DNA from: Sinohyriopsis cumingii
Lineage: Eukaryota; Mollusca; Bivalvia; Unionida; Unionidae
Length of the DNA: 64,000 bases
Reading direction: 5' to 3'
NCBI GenBank assembly: GCA_028554795.2
Contig: CM068825.1
Coordinates: forward strand, 93,978,451 to 94,042,450
Shown here: piece after piece, positions 12,711-22,445 of the stretch
Layout of the letters: every line of letters begins with the position of its first letter
How positions within the stretch are numbered: position 1 is the first letter of the stretch
Notes under the pieces: model-generated
What the model saw: the letters and a program-made list of their open reading frames with translations, nothing else
Told to the model about the DNA's origin: nothing
The model's database searches: none
Position numbers and translations under genes: made by a program

Positions 12711-12785
12711 TGCTCAGCAAGTACTTAATAATGAAGAACTGAGGCATGAAAGAACAAGAGTGGAAGAAAAACAAGTCTAAGGAAG

Positions 12786-13724
12786 CTAACACTGAATAAA
12801 TGTACAGTAGCAACAGTGAGGGATAGCCATGTGAAAGATAACTTTAAATACTATACCGGATTTATTTATGAATAATTTATGAACATTTTTAAATTCCTTG
12901 TGCCAGATGAATTTGAAATACCTCTTAGCTTCCCAAGGGCTATAACCAGCATTCAGAACATATCTTTGGAAGATCAACTGCTGCTGACAATAATTAAGTT
13001 ACACTTGAATTTTGACTTCAAACATTTAGCCAATTTGTTCCATGTATCACAACAGGATGTTGGTGCCATTTTCTGAGCATGGATCAACTACATGTTTTAC
13101 AGGGTTGGTTAAGCTCCTATCTGGAGAAGTGTTGTTGCAACAAATGCCAGTGAAAGTCAAGGAGGACTTTTCAACAACCTTTGCAATTTTAGATGGTACT
13201 GAACTCAAAGTGGAAAGGTCTAGTGCCCTGAGAAGTCAGAGTCAGTGTTATTCTGACTACAAGTCAGCAACAACCCTTAAAAGCCTTGTTGGAATTGATC
13301 CAAGAGGATCTTTCATTTTTATATCTATGTTGTTTTCCGGCTCAATTTCAGACAAAGAAATTACTACATGGTGTGGTTTGCTACCATTATTGCAACAGTT
13401 GCTGGACTGTGAAAGACTGAAAAGAGGCGATGGGGTGATGGTAGATAAAGTTTTTTTTTAATTCAAGCTGAAATTGAAGAACTTGGGCTAAAACTCATAA
13501 TACCCACATTTGCACCAGGTGGAGGTCAGATGTCAGCAGCAGATGTAGCACTGACTAAGAAAATTGCCAAACACCGTGTTCATGGTGAACAACCAATCTC
13601 AAGAGCAAAAAAGTTTAAAACTATCAACAATAGACTGGACTTTTGTTTATCTGCATGTGTTAATCCGGTTTTGTTTTGTTGCTGTTTCTTGACTGGCTTA
13701 ATGCCATTACTCATTCAAGACTAA
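12786..13724 (+). pseudogene. ISL2EU-type DDE_4 transposase
   Basis: Fragments in linked frames show the expected order: a KYYTG block, a helix-turn-helix region (residues around LEDQLLLTIIKL), the first catalytic Asp in AILDGTELKVE, SDYKSATTLKSLVGIDPRG, SGSISDKEIT, the second Asp in DGVMVDKVFF, and a later His-Gly-Glu block near 13580 that probably holds the catalytic Glu. Breaks: TAA near 12868, a stop near 13076, and a frameshift in the T-run near 13450-13460. Such transposases cut and paste DNA elements. It is antisense to, and lies between, the SWIM and YqaJ exons of the companion gene. Confidence 0.75.
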
Positions 13725-14131
13725 CACATGGATATAAAACAGAAAGAACAAGAACTTACATGATAACATTGAGGACTGCCTATATTCGGTGGGCCCTGTT
13801 CTGTCTGTATTGTATGATAAGGAGAAGCCACAAGATACGATAATGGACAACCCTTATAGAAATGATACGTCTGTTTCTCACAGTTGTATCTTCCTATAAT
13901 TAAACCACAAAAAAAATGTATATTCAGCATTGTAAATAACTGCTTAAATGTACTGCCACAATCATGTTTCTGAATGATGGAAAGATTACTCCTTGTATAA
14001 TTATAAAGAAATAAATATTTTTAAAAATCTACAAATTTCAATCCTTTTTCATTTCTGTTGCTTGTTTGAGTTTTATATGCACCAACAAACAACAAATGTA
14101 AAAAATGTTTTATTACCTACTGTCTTCAAAC

Positions 14132-14335
14132 AATGCAGTAAGTAGCTTCCACTTCCTGTTTCTTTCCTGGTTTGGCAATGACCATAGTCGAGACTGGCTC
14201 AGCTTGTATCTTTGCACTTCTCTGTTTGTCCCATTGCTGAAGCAAATTTGTACACGATGGCTGTGCAGGTATGTCTTTAAATCCTTCCCAAATCCAGTCT
14301 TTGAGGGTCATTAAAAGTGTGAGAACATGGGCACA
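14132..14335 (-). pseudogene. SWIM zinc-finger exon of the YqaJ gene (second half)
   Basis: After a TTTCTGGTCAG acceptor the exon reads CAHVLTLLMTLKDWI and later PSCTNLLQQWDKQRS. It joins in phase to the exon ending at 14775, which ends CSCKSGQ. Together they form a Cys-x-Cys ... Cys-x-His SWIM finger, the usual N-terminal partner of transposon YqaJ nucleases. The frame closes at a TGA soon after YCIV near 14126-14135. The intron (14336-14774) keeps GT-AG ends. Confidence 0.65.
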
Positions 14336-14774
14336 CTGACCAGAAACTTTGAAAATGTCACAATAAGAAAACATGAATCAGCTAGTCTGACAAAATGAGA
14401 TCAAAGGTACCCAGGTCAAAAACAGGCCACATACGTCAAGGTCATTATATACATAAAAATAACTGTATATACATTCTCTATTGCCATCTTATTCATGCTC
14501 CTTTAGTAATTTTACCACTCCAACAATAGTAAGAATACATTTTAATATATGTATCAGTGAAAATGAAACATTTATTTGCCAAATACAAAACAACTCTTCA
14601 ACTCTACATACTATCCAGGTCTGTACTGTACATGTAAACAACATTAATGTATATAGCACTGGATCAGCTGATCGACAATACAGCCACATTATTACCAAAA
14701 CCAGAATACACAAGATACTCCTGTTTAAAAAGCAGCTTTCATATAAAAATATATAATAGAAAGGGTTCTTATAC

Positions 14775-15090
14775 TTGCCCTGATTTACAGCTACATACAG
14801 CTTCAGTCACTTGTTTCTCTGAAGTATCGATTGCCATGATAGTTTTATGTGCTTCTACGCTCTTGATTTGACTCCTAAATATCCTGCATTTTACTTGACT
14901 TTCTTCATTTCCAGATACAGAAAAGCTTCACATCATCAACGTAGGAGCCTTTACTAAATGCTCTCGCTTTCTGTCTCAGTGTTGTTTTATATGGCAAATA
15001 CTGCTCACTAATGTCATCTGGTATATCTCTTAGTGTTATCACGCCCAAAATTTTCACAGATTGTTTGTCAGAGGTTAAGAATTTGGCAAG
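14775..15090 (-). pseudogene. SWIM zinc-finger exon of the YqaJ gene (first half)
   Basis: Open frame with LRDIPDDISEQYLPYKTTLR, then DDVKLFC; a frameshift near 14920 and a second frame runs to AVCSCKSGQ before a GTATAAG donor at 14774. The CxC pair is the first half of a SWIM finger. The pattern (a conserved block ending at CSC, then an intron, then CAH) matches SWIM-YqaJ genes that I know from molluscan transposons. A TAA at 15091-15093 limits the frame upstream, so any first exon is missing or unrecognised. Confidence 0.55.
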
Positions 15091-16171
15091 TTACGTGATC
15101 GGTAGGCAGAACGATCTAAATTCTCGCATGCAGTCAATTTCCCTTTCACCCACAAGTTATCACTGCTTGATTTATACAATTTATCATTTGATGATGAAAA
15201 CATAAGAACATAATTGCTTAAATGCACATTCTAGATAATTTTTGGGAGATTTTAACAGCCATGTTTGTGTTGTTTTTTTTAAAAATCAGTCTGAAACAGT
15301 AAGTGAATCTGTTACGGGATAATAATGGCTGACATTGCTAAGTACCTATTCAATAGACTGGTTTCATAAATCACTGGGCAAATAAATTAGGGAAAATAAA
15401 GAATTCATAGAAAGCAATGTCTAAATATTATGTGCAGAAGATTTAGCCTAAAATAAGGCTTGGTTTGGTTTTGAAAGGAACTAAAGCCATTTTTTACCAC
15501 AAAAAAATTAAATAAAATGATGTTTAGTTTGAGAAGCACTATAAGGTCTAAGCTATTTTCTAACATCACTCATTTTTGTAAACATTCTAAAAAAAGCAGT
15601 GAAGCAAATACCTAACCAATATTACAGAAATGAAGACAAATATTAACGCCATAAAATCTGCAATCAAATCTAGGGATTGTGGTAATGAAATTACAAAATA
15701 AATGATCATATTTAAAAAATCCCTCTTTCTATAAAACAGAATTACGCACATGGCATGTATGATATTATATCTGTTCTTAGCTGAGTGCCAGTTCAACTGA
15801 AATAAGGATTAATAAAAGCATCATTTTCATTTAGGACAATCTGTCCTCCATCAGAAGTCTTTTGATGAAACTCCCATGTTGATACGACTATCCATTCAAA
15901 AGTAGGTGGAGCAATAACATGATTTCACATTTTCATTTAGAACCAAATAAGCATTGTAAAATTATAAGAAGCCTTCTGTTGAAAACTACATGGCAATATT
16001 ACTTTCCATTCAGGAGGAGCAGCAAAAAAATATGGCAACTCTGGTGGCCTTATTAGATACCAGATGGGCACCATTTTTACTTAGGACCGACATTATAAAA
16101 GTCTTTAGCAAAAACCCAATGTCAATATCACTTTCTCTTCAGAAGGAACCTTTCAGTGAAAATCCCATGTT

Positions 16172-16172
16172 A

Positions 16173-16206
<34 letters not shown>
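16172..16206. repeat. TAA microsatellite with transposon-like tail
   Basis: About 12 TAA units followed by AGGACTTTGTATAGCGCC and CTCTGGGCACTTTA. That phrase resembles 3' ends shared by invertebrate SINEs/LINEs. No further element was resolved. Confidence 0.6.
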
Positions 16207-16209
<3 letters not shown>

Positions 16210-18162
16210 GACTTTGTATAGCGCCTAATCTTTAGAAGCTCTGGGCACTTTAGAACATTAGACAACGCCTATAACATAAAAAGCATATTAAATATATTTA
16301 ATTTATATTCGATTTGATTCGATTGTTTGTGGGTTTTGGAGTCTTTTAATTTTCTTTACATGTCAATATAATGTAATTTTGTTTACTAGGAATTTGATAT
16401 TTTCCAGAAAATTCAGTTTGACTCGAGTTTTCCTTAGATACCTAATAATAGGAACACTTGTTTCTATTTTTGACAGTTTCTGGCCTTGATTGAGGGTCAA
16501 GTAAACAACTCTTTTCTACGAGTAAAATGATTAGTTCTTATCAAGGACATACAGGAGCTATGTGACTTTTACATGTAAACATGATCACGTCATCCTCTAT
16601 TTTGCAATATATTTTGCAATTAGGCATTCCCGAAATTGCAAAATACTTAGTATTAATAATGATGTTCAGACAGAGAGAGACAGATCTCATAGTCCAGGGC
16701 TTTTAAACACTTAATGTCAAGTTGTTTTCTTCTGTTGTGACCAGCATTGAAGTTTTGAGTTTTGAGTTATATATTAATTTTCCTTCAGATTATTTGGACT
16801 TTAAAAGATTAATTAGTTTCTCTGGAAATATTATTGTATTCATACAGAACTCTTGAACACTGACTTTTGTTGAAAATTTATTTGGATTTCCAAGACCGGA
16901 GGATTAATTATTATGTTTCTACAAGGAACTGTAGACATCAACACAGGACAGGTTACAGCATACATCATCGCCTTCCATCTTGATTCTTCATAGGGATTCG
17001 AACTTGGAATCATTACAATATTTCATTATTAGGACTGCAAAAACTTTATTTATCGATTATTCTTGTATTAATTTTGGATTTGATTCTGGAAACCGTAAGT
17101 TCTCATATTTTTTCATTTTTACAGTATTTTTACAGGGAAATAAATTATTTGTTATATTTTAAAAGCTTGTTTTTTCACTCTTTCTTGTGTTACTGTTTAT
17201 TCGAGCCTAAACACATAAGACATATATAATGATATTATTACAAAAAACAAACACAATGCAATTAGAAAACAAAAAACATGCTGAAAATATTTAAGGTAGG
17301 AAACATTATTAGGTCTTTATATTTGTTCTTGCAGTCGAAATAAGTGACCACATGACCATTCACTCAGGAGGAGTAGTGATAACAAGATCTTCAACATGTC
17401 CATAGTTAAAATTATTACAAAAGTTTGGTACAACTTTTGGTGTGTAATGTATGTTTGATGTCAGACTACGACTAAATGACCAGTATTACTGATACTAATG
17501 ATAGTTTTAATGATATATATGTGATTGTGATCACCTGGATAGTATAATTTTCTGATCATTTACTCGAGGTACAATTCTAATCTAGAGACATCAGTATTTA
17601 AATCAAAACTGACCTGTTTAGTATAGGCGAAAATAAGGTCAAATTTAAAATATTTTGAAGACAAGTAAACCAATTCATGTCATTGCTTCTAATGTCAATC
17701 TCAAATGAATACTGTCATTATAAAGAGCAGAAAATGAACTGTAGCATTTCTCAATTTAAAATATAAAACAAAGCAATCATAAATATTTCTTGAGTACTAA
17801 CTCAGTGGCTGTTCCTTCTCCTGTCTCTCTCTCACATATCATGATTTAACACTACTTCATGAACTGTATAACAGTTCTTACATTTGAATGCTTCTTGTGA
17901 ATTTATCTGAAAAAGCAGCATGAAGATGAGTTCATTTTTAATTCAGCACACTAGAATTTTGCAGAAAACATTCCCGTTTTATTATTTATTCAAAAATTCT
18001 GAAAAAAAATCATCCTTGTTGGTGGAGTAAATGCATCTTGATGACCTCTGTCAACAAACACTTTAGCTTACTCCCCATAATGCTCTCCTGCTTTTGGGAC
18101 AAAAAGAACCTTCTCAATTTAGTTTTATGCTTCCAATGGATTTTCATCAGTATCGAAATTTG

Positions 18163-18480
18163 CTGCTCCGGTGGCCTAGTGGTTAGAGCATCTGCCATAG
18201 ATGCGGGAGGTCGTGGGTTCTAACCCCAGCAGAGTCATACCAAAAGACATACAAAAATGGTACAAACAGCTGCCTTACTAGGCACTCAGCATTAAGAGGT
18301 TAGTGTTAGGACTGGTTGGCCTGGTGTCAGCATAATGTGACTGGGTGGGACATCATGCTACATGTCTGTGACATGATGCCCTAGTGCTAGTCATCACTTT
18401 AAACTGACACACTACAGACATCATAGCAATATGACTGGAAAATTGTTAAAGCTATGTTAAAAATCTAAATCACACACATG
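18163..18480 (+). mobile_element. tRNA-derived SINE, same family
   Basis: Starts with CTGCTCCGGTGGCCTAGTGG, has the tRNA-like B box region GTGGGTTCTAACCCC, then the family body (CAGCATTAAGAGGTTAGTGT) and a short CACACACA tail. It has more point changes than the copy at 12385. I could not define a target duplication. Confidence 0.85.
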
Positions 18481-18500
18481 CCTACTGTACTGTTGAGGAC

Positions 18501-19115
18501 TAGTCCTACAATGTAAAACCTCAACCCTGATATTTATATTTTGGTTGTCTAGGTCTTACTGCCTAAATAACTGCTGTGTAGCAAGTTTTGATCTTGACTA
18601 ACATTGTAATGAAAGTAAAATTTTCTGGAATACCTCACACTTGGAAAGAGAGGGAAGCCGAGAATGCAAAAATTGGGTTAAGTTGAAGCTTACTTCTTTA
18701 ACAAAACAAATAAAGCTATATTAATATAAAAGAAAGTGTTTACATAGCTTAATTTTATTCAAGATTCTTATCGTCCCTTTAACTGATTTTGGTATTCCCA
18801 ACTTCAATCACATTCCAGCCAACTGAAACATAGGCCAACGGAACTTGAAAACATGCCCATTTGCTTGTGTGGGAAGTGTAATTTATTGTGAAAAAGATTT
18901 GAGAGTAAGTAAAGTCCGCCCAAAACGTTTTAACTTTAATTTGTAGAAAGATGCCGATATGGGCTGCTAGGTGCGTGAGATATTCCTGAAAATTTGACTT
19001 CTAGCTCCGATGTTAATCGACATCAGAACACGCTACACAACGCAATTATTTGGGCAGTACGACCCCAACACCCAAAACCTAGATATCAGGGTCGAGATCT
19101 TGCATTGTAGGACTA
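18501..19115. mobile_element. 615-bp MITE-like element with ~105-bp inverted ends
   Basis: The left arm begins TAGTCCTACAATGTAAAACC at 18501. The right arm, read inward from 19115 on the minus strand, begins TAGTCCTACAATGCAAGATC. About 70-75% similarity continues for ~105 bp on each side (CCCTGATAT, TTACTGCC, TGTGTAGC blocks). The centre is unrelated and non-coding. Both ends abut TA, as expected for TA-targeting families. It sits ~220 bp downstream of nxf1 exon 1. Confidence 0.65.
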
Positions 19116-19333
19116 TGTCGGATACATACTGTAACCAGTGCTAATATCTCGAGAACAGACGCAAATATTTACTTATTATGCACACCTCTGAAAGATAATT
19201 TTGTGAAGTACTTTTAATATGGATAACAAGTACAAAGTCGAGTTTGTTCGCGAAATATTAAAACTATTGCGACATTTGGTACGCCGCGAAAACTGGTTCT
19301 CGGTCAGTCTATTGAAAGAGTCGTCTTTCTCAC

Positions 19334-19388
19334 CAAATCTTCTCGTTCCATCCCGTCCAGATGTCACGATGAAATTCTCCGAACTCAT
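19334..19388 (-). CDS. nxf1: mRNA export receptor NXF1/TAP-like, first coding exon (candidate)
   Basis: An ATG at 19388-19386 opens 18 codons plus one base (MSSENFIVTSGRDGTRRF) and then meets a good GTGAGA donor at 19333. The one-base overhang joins to the TA at the start of exon 2 as GTA (Val), so the frame runs straight into SEHDDR. The exon lies in a locally CpG-richer stretch (about 19200-19400), as expected near a promoter. No homology of these 18 residues is known to me, so this start is inferred from splice phase, position and composition. A different first exon would leave the other two unchanged. Confidence 0.45.
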
Positions 19389-19776
19389 TTATCTACGAAC
19401 GTCATTAAAATTCAAGCAAGGATAAACAGTTTTTGTGTGCCAGCTTTCAAACTTTTCCACATGGTTTAACCCGGCGCACAATTGTATTTATTACTGTGAA
19501 GAATGGGTCTCCCTAAACACAGTAATTACAGTAATGGACAGTAATGGAGAGTAATGGACTGTACTGGACAGTAATGGACAGTAATGTGGACAAAAATACA
19601 ATACTGCGAAAGAAATTATAGTAATGTACACTAAATATTATAATTTTTATTGTAAGGACTTAAATACATAATTCATAAATAACAATTGTGGTTGTTATAT
19701 TGTTTTATTAGTGTTCATAATATGCTTTAATTAAAATAATGCTCACAAACAATGGAACAACTTTGCCTCTCTGTCA

Positions 19777-19811
<35 letters not shown>

Positions 19812-21044
19812 TCACTCTCATCCTTTTTCTCTGGTGATGTGTTTTCCCTTCTGAAGATTATTTTGGTATAGTAATTTTACCATTTGTCGACCTTACTGTT
19901 AGCTTATTTGTACCCTTGTCTTTGAGAAACTTTCTAAATAATCCTTCTCATTCAGTTTCTGTTACTTGACACCACACGTCAGCAGACGGCAGATGTATCC
20001 CCCATCAATGGAAGACCATGTTTTAAAGTGATACTCATCAAGTAATCACATTTGCCTCGTAGCGAACGACACTGACGACAAATGTGTCCCTTATCAATGA
20101 AAGAACGGGTTTTAAAGTCTTTGCTTTTTATCACTTCGCATGTAGAGTGGAACCAATAATCACATATCTGAATCAAAATGTATAGAGTCGACATTTCTCA
20201 TAAAATGCAAACTGCCGGCAGTCACAAATTTAAATGGATAAACCAGTAACATTTATATGTATGTATAATAATAATAATAATGATAATAATAATAACTTTA
20301 TTTTATGATGATAATACAATTTGTTCTAGGAAAGTGGTGGGTGTATCTAATTTAGGTATATCAAATTGTTTTAGATTTGACAAACAGAATGAAGTAATTT
20401 GTGAAGTGGGCTCTTAAAAGAATCGAGTGTGTTGAAAATAATATACATAATCTAGATATACATAAAGAATACATGAGAAGATAGATAACCTTTTCTTGTA
20501 ATATTTCCAACGGATAATTTTGGGAGTTTAAATATAAGACTGAGAAAGATAAAATATGATTTGTTTAACGGCCTGATTGAAAACAACAATTCAAAATTAG
20601 TTCTGGGGAGCTTATTACCGACAAGGTATGTTACATGAGTCGGATCCTGCAGCCCCGTCCGTTAAAACCAGTCCTCGCTTGAACCTATTAAAGCATGTCA
20701 TACAACAACAGCAACAAAACAACAACAGCAATAATAATAATATTAATAGCAGCAGGGATTAATTTGTTCTGAAAATGGTTTCATTCTATTCTCATAAAAT
20801 GGGAATATGTTATTATGTATTTTCACTATCATCCAAGGATGATTCGTTGTGTTAATTCAAAGCAGTTAGCCGTAGGTTCCTGCTGCAAATGAAACAACTA
20901 CAAACCTGACAAGAAAAGCAGCAGAGAGGGTGAACAGAGTTTTTGCTGGAACGCCATTTTTGAAAATAAAAGCTTCCTACGAAAATGAAAATAAAAAGTC
21001 AATAACACCAAACCAAAGCGTCTAACTTTACCGAGAGTTTCTCT
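19389..21044. other. upstream region of nxf1 up to the Polinton
   Basis: Presumed nxf1 5' UTR/promoter side, then AT-rich intergenic sequence. It includes a short array of GGACAGTAAT-like units (about 19525-19580), a TCTG/TCTA microsatellite (19785-19815), a PHD-like scrap (19979-20194) and a TAA-rich microsatellite (20267-20297). A 16-bp copy of the inner Polinton repeat, AGCAGCAGAGAGGGTG, lies around 20917-20932. Confidence 0.5.
19979..20194 (-). pseudogene. PHD-finger-like fragment
   Basis: The minus frame gives ICDYWFHSTCEVI, then HICRQC. Trp-Phe-His-x-x-Cys followed by Cys-x-x-Cys is the second half of a C4HC3 PHD finger. The first half is not in the same frame. A ~75-bp stretch inside it is repeated in degenerate form (about 19984 and 20084). 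PHD fingers occur in some non-LTR ORF1 proteins and in chromatin proteins; I cannot tell which this came from. Confidence 0.3.
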
Positions 21045-21191
21045 AATTGGTTAAGTTTATTTTTGTTACTTTATTGCTGTCGTTTTTTTTAATTGTTTTT
21101 TTAGGGTTTTTTTAAAAAAAGAATATGTATGCGCGTTTTCGTTTACCGCGGGACGTTTAATTGAACTCGCACCCTCTCTGCTGCTATAATT
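21045..21191. repeat. Polinton left terminal inverted repeat
   Basis: Starts AATTGGTTAAGTTTATTTTT and matches the reverse complement of 51467-51593, apart from length differences in the T/A-rich middle. The inner half (TACCGCGGGACGTTT, CACCCTCTCTGCTGCTATAA) is best conserved. It contains the stop codon and last ~16 codons of the ATPase gene. Confidence 0.85.
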
Positions 21192-21778
21192 GGATCATTA
21201 TTATATCTACCAAATATTTTATCAAGTGCTATAAGGTATCTTGTTCTGGGATCGTGTAAATCTATTGTTATAAATCTGTGTGGAGTAGATTGTGCTTTTG
21301 AAAAGAAATTTTTGAACTTAATCATGTCCATATCCCCACTACACCAAGTCTGATGTATATCAGCTCCATTAAACACAGCTATAATATTACAGTTATCTCT
21401 GATCACTCTAGGTATTTGTACATATCTCTGAGTAACATAGATAATATCTGTATTTTTATGCCTTCCACGGGAAAATATTTTTGCTGGATTTGTTTGTTTG
21501 TCAAGCATAACATCATCATACACAACTAAATTATTCACAAATCCATCAAATTCATCTACGGACGGTGCTTCGTTAGTATCTGTAATAAAATTAATAATAT
21601 CATCGCCATCTTCATTTAATAACTTTGCATTTTCATTAAAATCTTTAAGTACATCGTAACATCTCTGATCGTCAACTGACGGAGATACTAAACACAACTT
21701 ATCCAATTTGAGCCATCTCATTATCAAATTAAGCAGTAATTGTATTTTACCACCCCCAGATGGACATATTATTATCAT
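21143..21778 (-). CDS. Polinton A32/FtsK-like DNA-packaging ATPase
   Basis: A 211-residue frame, the least damaged Polinton gene here. Walker A is near the start (CPSGGGKIQLL), Walker B follows as NLVVYDDV (about residues 84-91), and IIYVTQRY near residue 136 fits the sensor region that follows in this family. Such ATPases pump the genome into the capsid. The Ser/Thr normally after the Walker A lysine is Ile, which should weaken nucleotide binding. The frame runs only 11 codons above this Met before a TAA, so the start is close to the one given. The last ~16 codons lie inside the left TIR. Family assignment is firm; function is doubtful. Confidence 0.85.
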   Translation of the reverse strand: MIIICPSGGGKIQLLLNLIMRWLKLDKLCLVSPSVDDQRCYDVLKDFNENAKLLNEDGDDIINFITDTNEAPSVDEFDGFVNNLVVYDDVMLDKQTNPAKIFSRGRHKNTDIIYVTQRYVQIPRVIRDNCNIIAVFNGADIHQTWCSGDMDMIKFKNFFSKAQSTPHRFITIDLHDPRTRYLIALDKIFGRYNNDPIIAAERVRVQLNVPR

Positions 21779-21880
21779 TCTAATAGAATTCGGACATGCT
21801 GAAAAATGTTTTTACTGGTTTTTGTTTTCGTGTTGCTGAGAAATCAATGACATCCATGTTGTAGAAATATAATAAATAAT

Positions 21881-22007
21881 ATGAATTTATATTGTGTTCG
21901 ATGTACAGCATCCACCCCTCAAAAGTAGACGAACAACAATAATAACAAAAGATTAAAAGCGTGCAGTTACAGGTAAATGTGTAAAATGTGGTACAAATAA
22001 ATATTAA
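21881..22007 (+). pseudogene. small CxxC...CxxC zinc-ribbon protein (DUF5679-like)
   Basis: An ATG at 21881 gives MNLYCVRCTA, then a TAG at 21926 and a one-base frame change. The third frame gives AVTGKCVKCGTNKY before TAA at 22005. Two CxxC knuckles in a ~40-residue protein with a V-x-G-x-C-x-x-C-G-T end match the small zinc ribbon (DUF5679 type) seen in Polintons and adintoviruses. Its job is unknown. It lies directly upstream of the PLA2-like frame on the same strand. Confidence 0.55.
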
Positions 22008-22022
22008 TTTATCTTCCTTGAC

Positions 22023-22394
22023 AAATCAAGGAAAATTGGTGGTGATATCGCTACTTTATTAGGAAAATTACCAGGAGTTCCATGGGCTAAATACCTGGGA
22101 GAAAAACATCTTCCAGGATATAATTATTGTGATCATGGAACCCGATTTGATATGCGACTTGACAAGCGAGATCAACCAAGACCTGGAGAGTATCCAGTAA
22201 ATACTATTGATCAAGCATGTCATATTCATGATGTAGCTTATAAAAGTAAAGATCTTCGACAACGATACATTTCAGATGTATAGTTGAGTCCATCATTAAA
22301 TTCCATGAGAAGAAAATCTTTCAGAGAATCATTTGCTAATTGGTTGGTAAGATCTGCGATGAAAGGTAAATTATTATTTGGAGCCGGTAATTAA
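22023..22394 (+). pseudogene. phospholipase A2-like virion protein, broken
   Basis: One continuous frame reads GGDIATLLGKLPGVPWA, LPGYNYCDHGTRFD, then VNTIDQACHIHDVAYKS. The YNYC-x-x-GT loop (calcium-binding side) and the HD-x-AY active-site motif are those of the parvovirus-type PLA2 domain, which adintovirus-like Polintons carry. In viruses this enzyme helps the particle leave the endosome. A TAG at 22281-22283 interrupts the frame, which then resumes as a basic tail and ends at TAA 22392. No start codon is preserved upstream. Confidence 0.65.
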
Positions 22395-22445
22395 TCAACC
22401 GATTATTATTATAATGCAATAGATTTATTATAGCCCAAAGGGATA

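Larger units (their letters stand above)
10739..15090. mobile_element. decayed ISL2EU-type DNA transposon
   Basis: The block combines a THAP-like fragment and a DDE_4-type transposase on the plus strand with three SWIM/YqaJ-type exonuclease segments on the minus strand. A transposase plus a YqaJ-like nuclease is the known gene pair of ISL2EU (IS4EU) elements. All parts carry stops or frameshifts. I could not place terminal inverted repeats, so the outer limits are only the outermost coding pieces. A SINE (12385-12710) was inserted later between the two gene sets. Confidence 0.6.
9302..19333. other. nxf1 intron 1, host of several transposons
   Basis: A 10-kb intron. It holds degenerate tandem units (9480-10190), a decayed ISL2EU-type transposon (10739-15090) with a SINE inside it (12385-12710), a TAA microsatellite (16172-16206), a second SINE (18163-18480) and a MITE (18501-19115). 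Between 15100 and 18160 I see only AT-rich, partly repetitive sequence with no supported gene. Confidence 0.5.
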
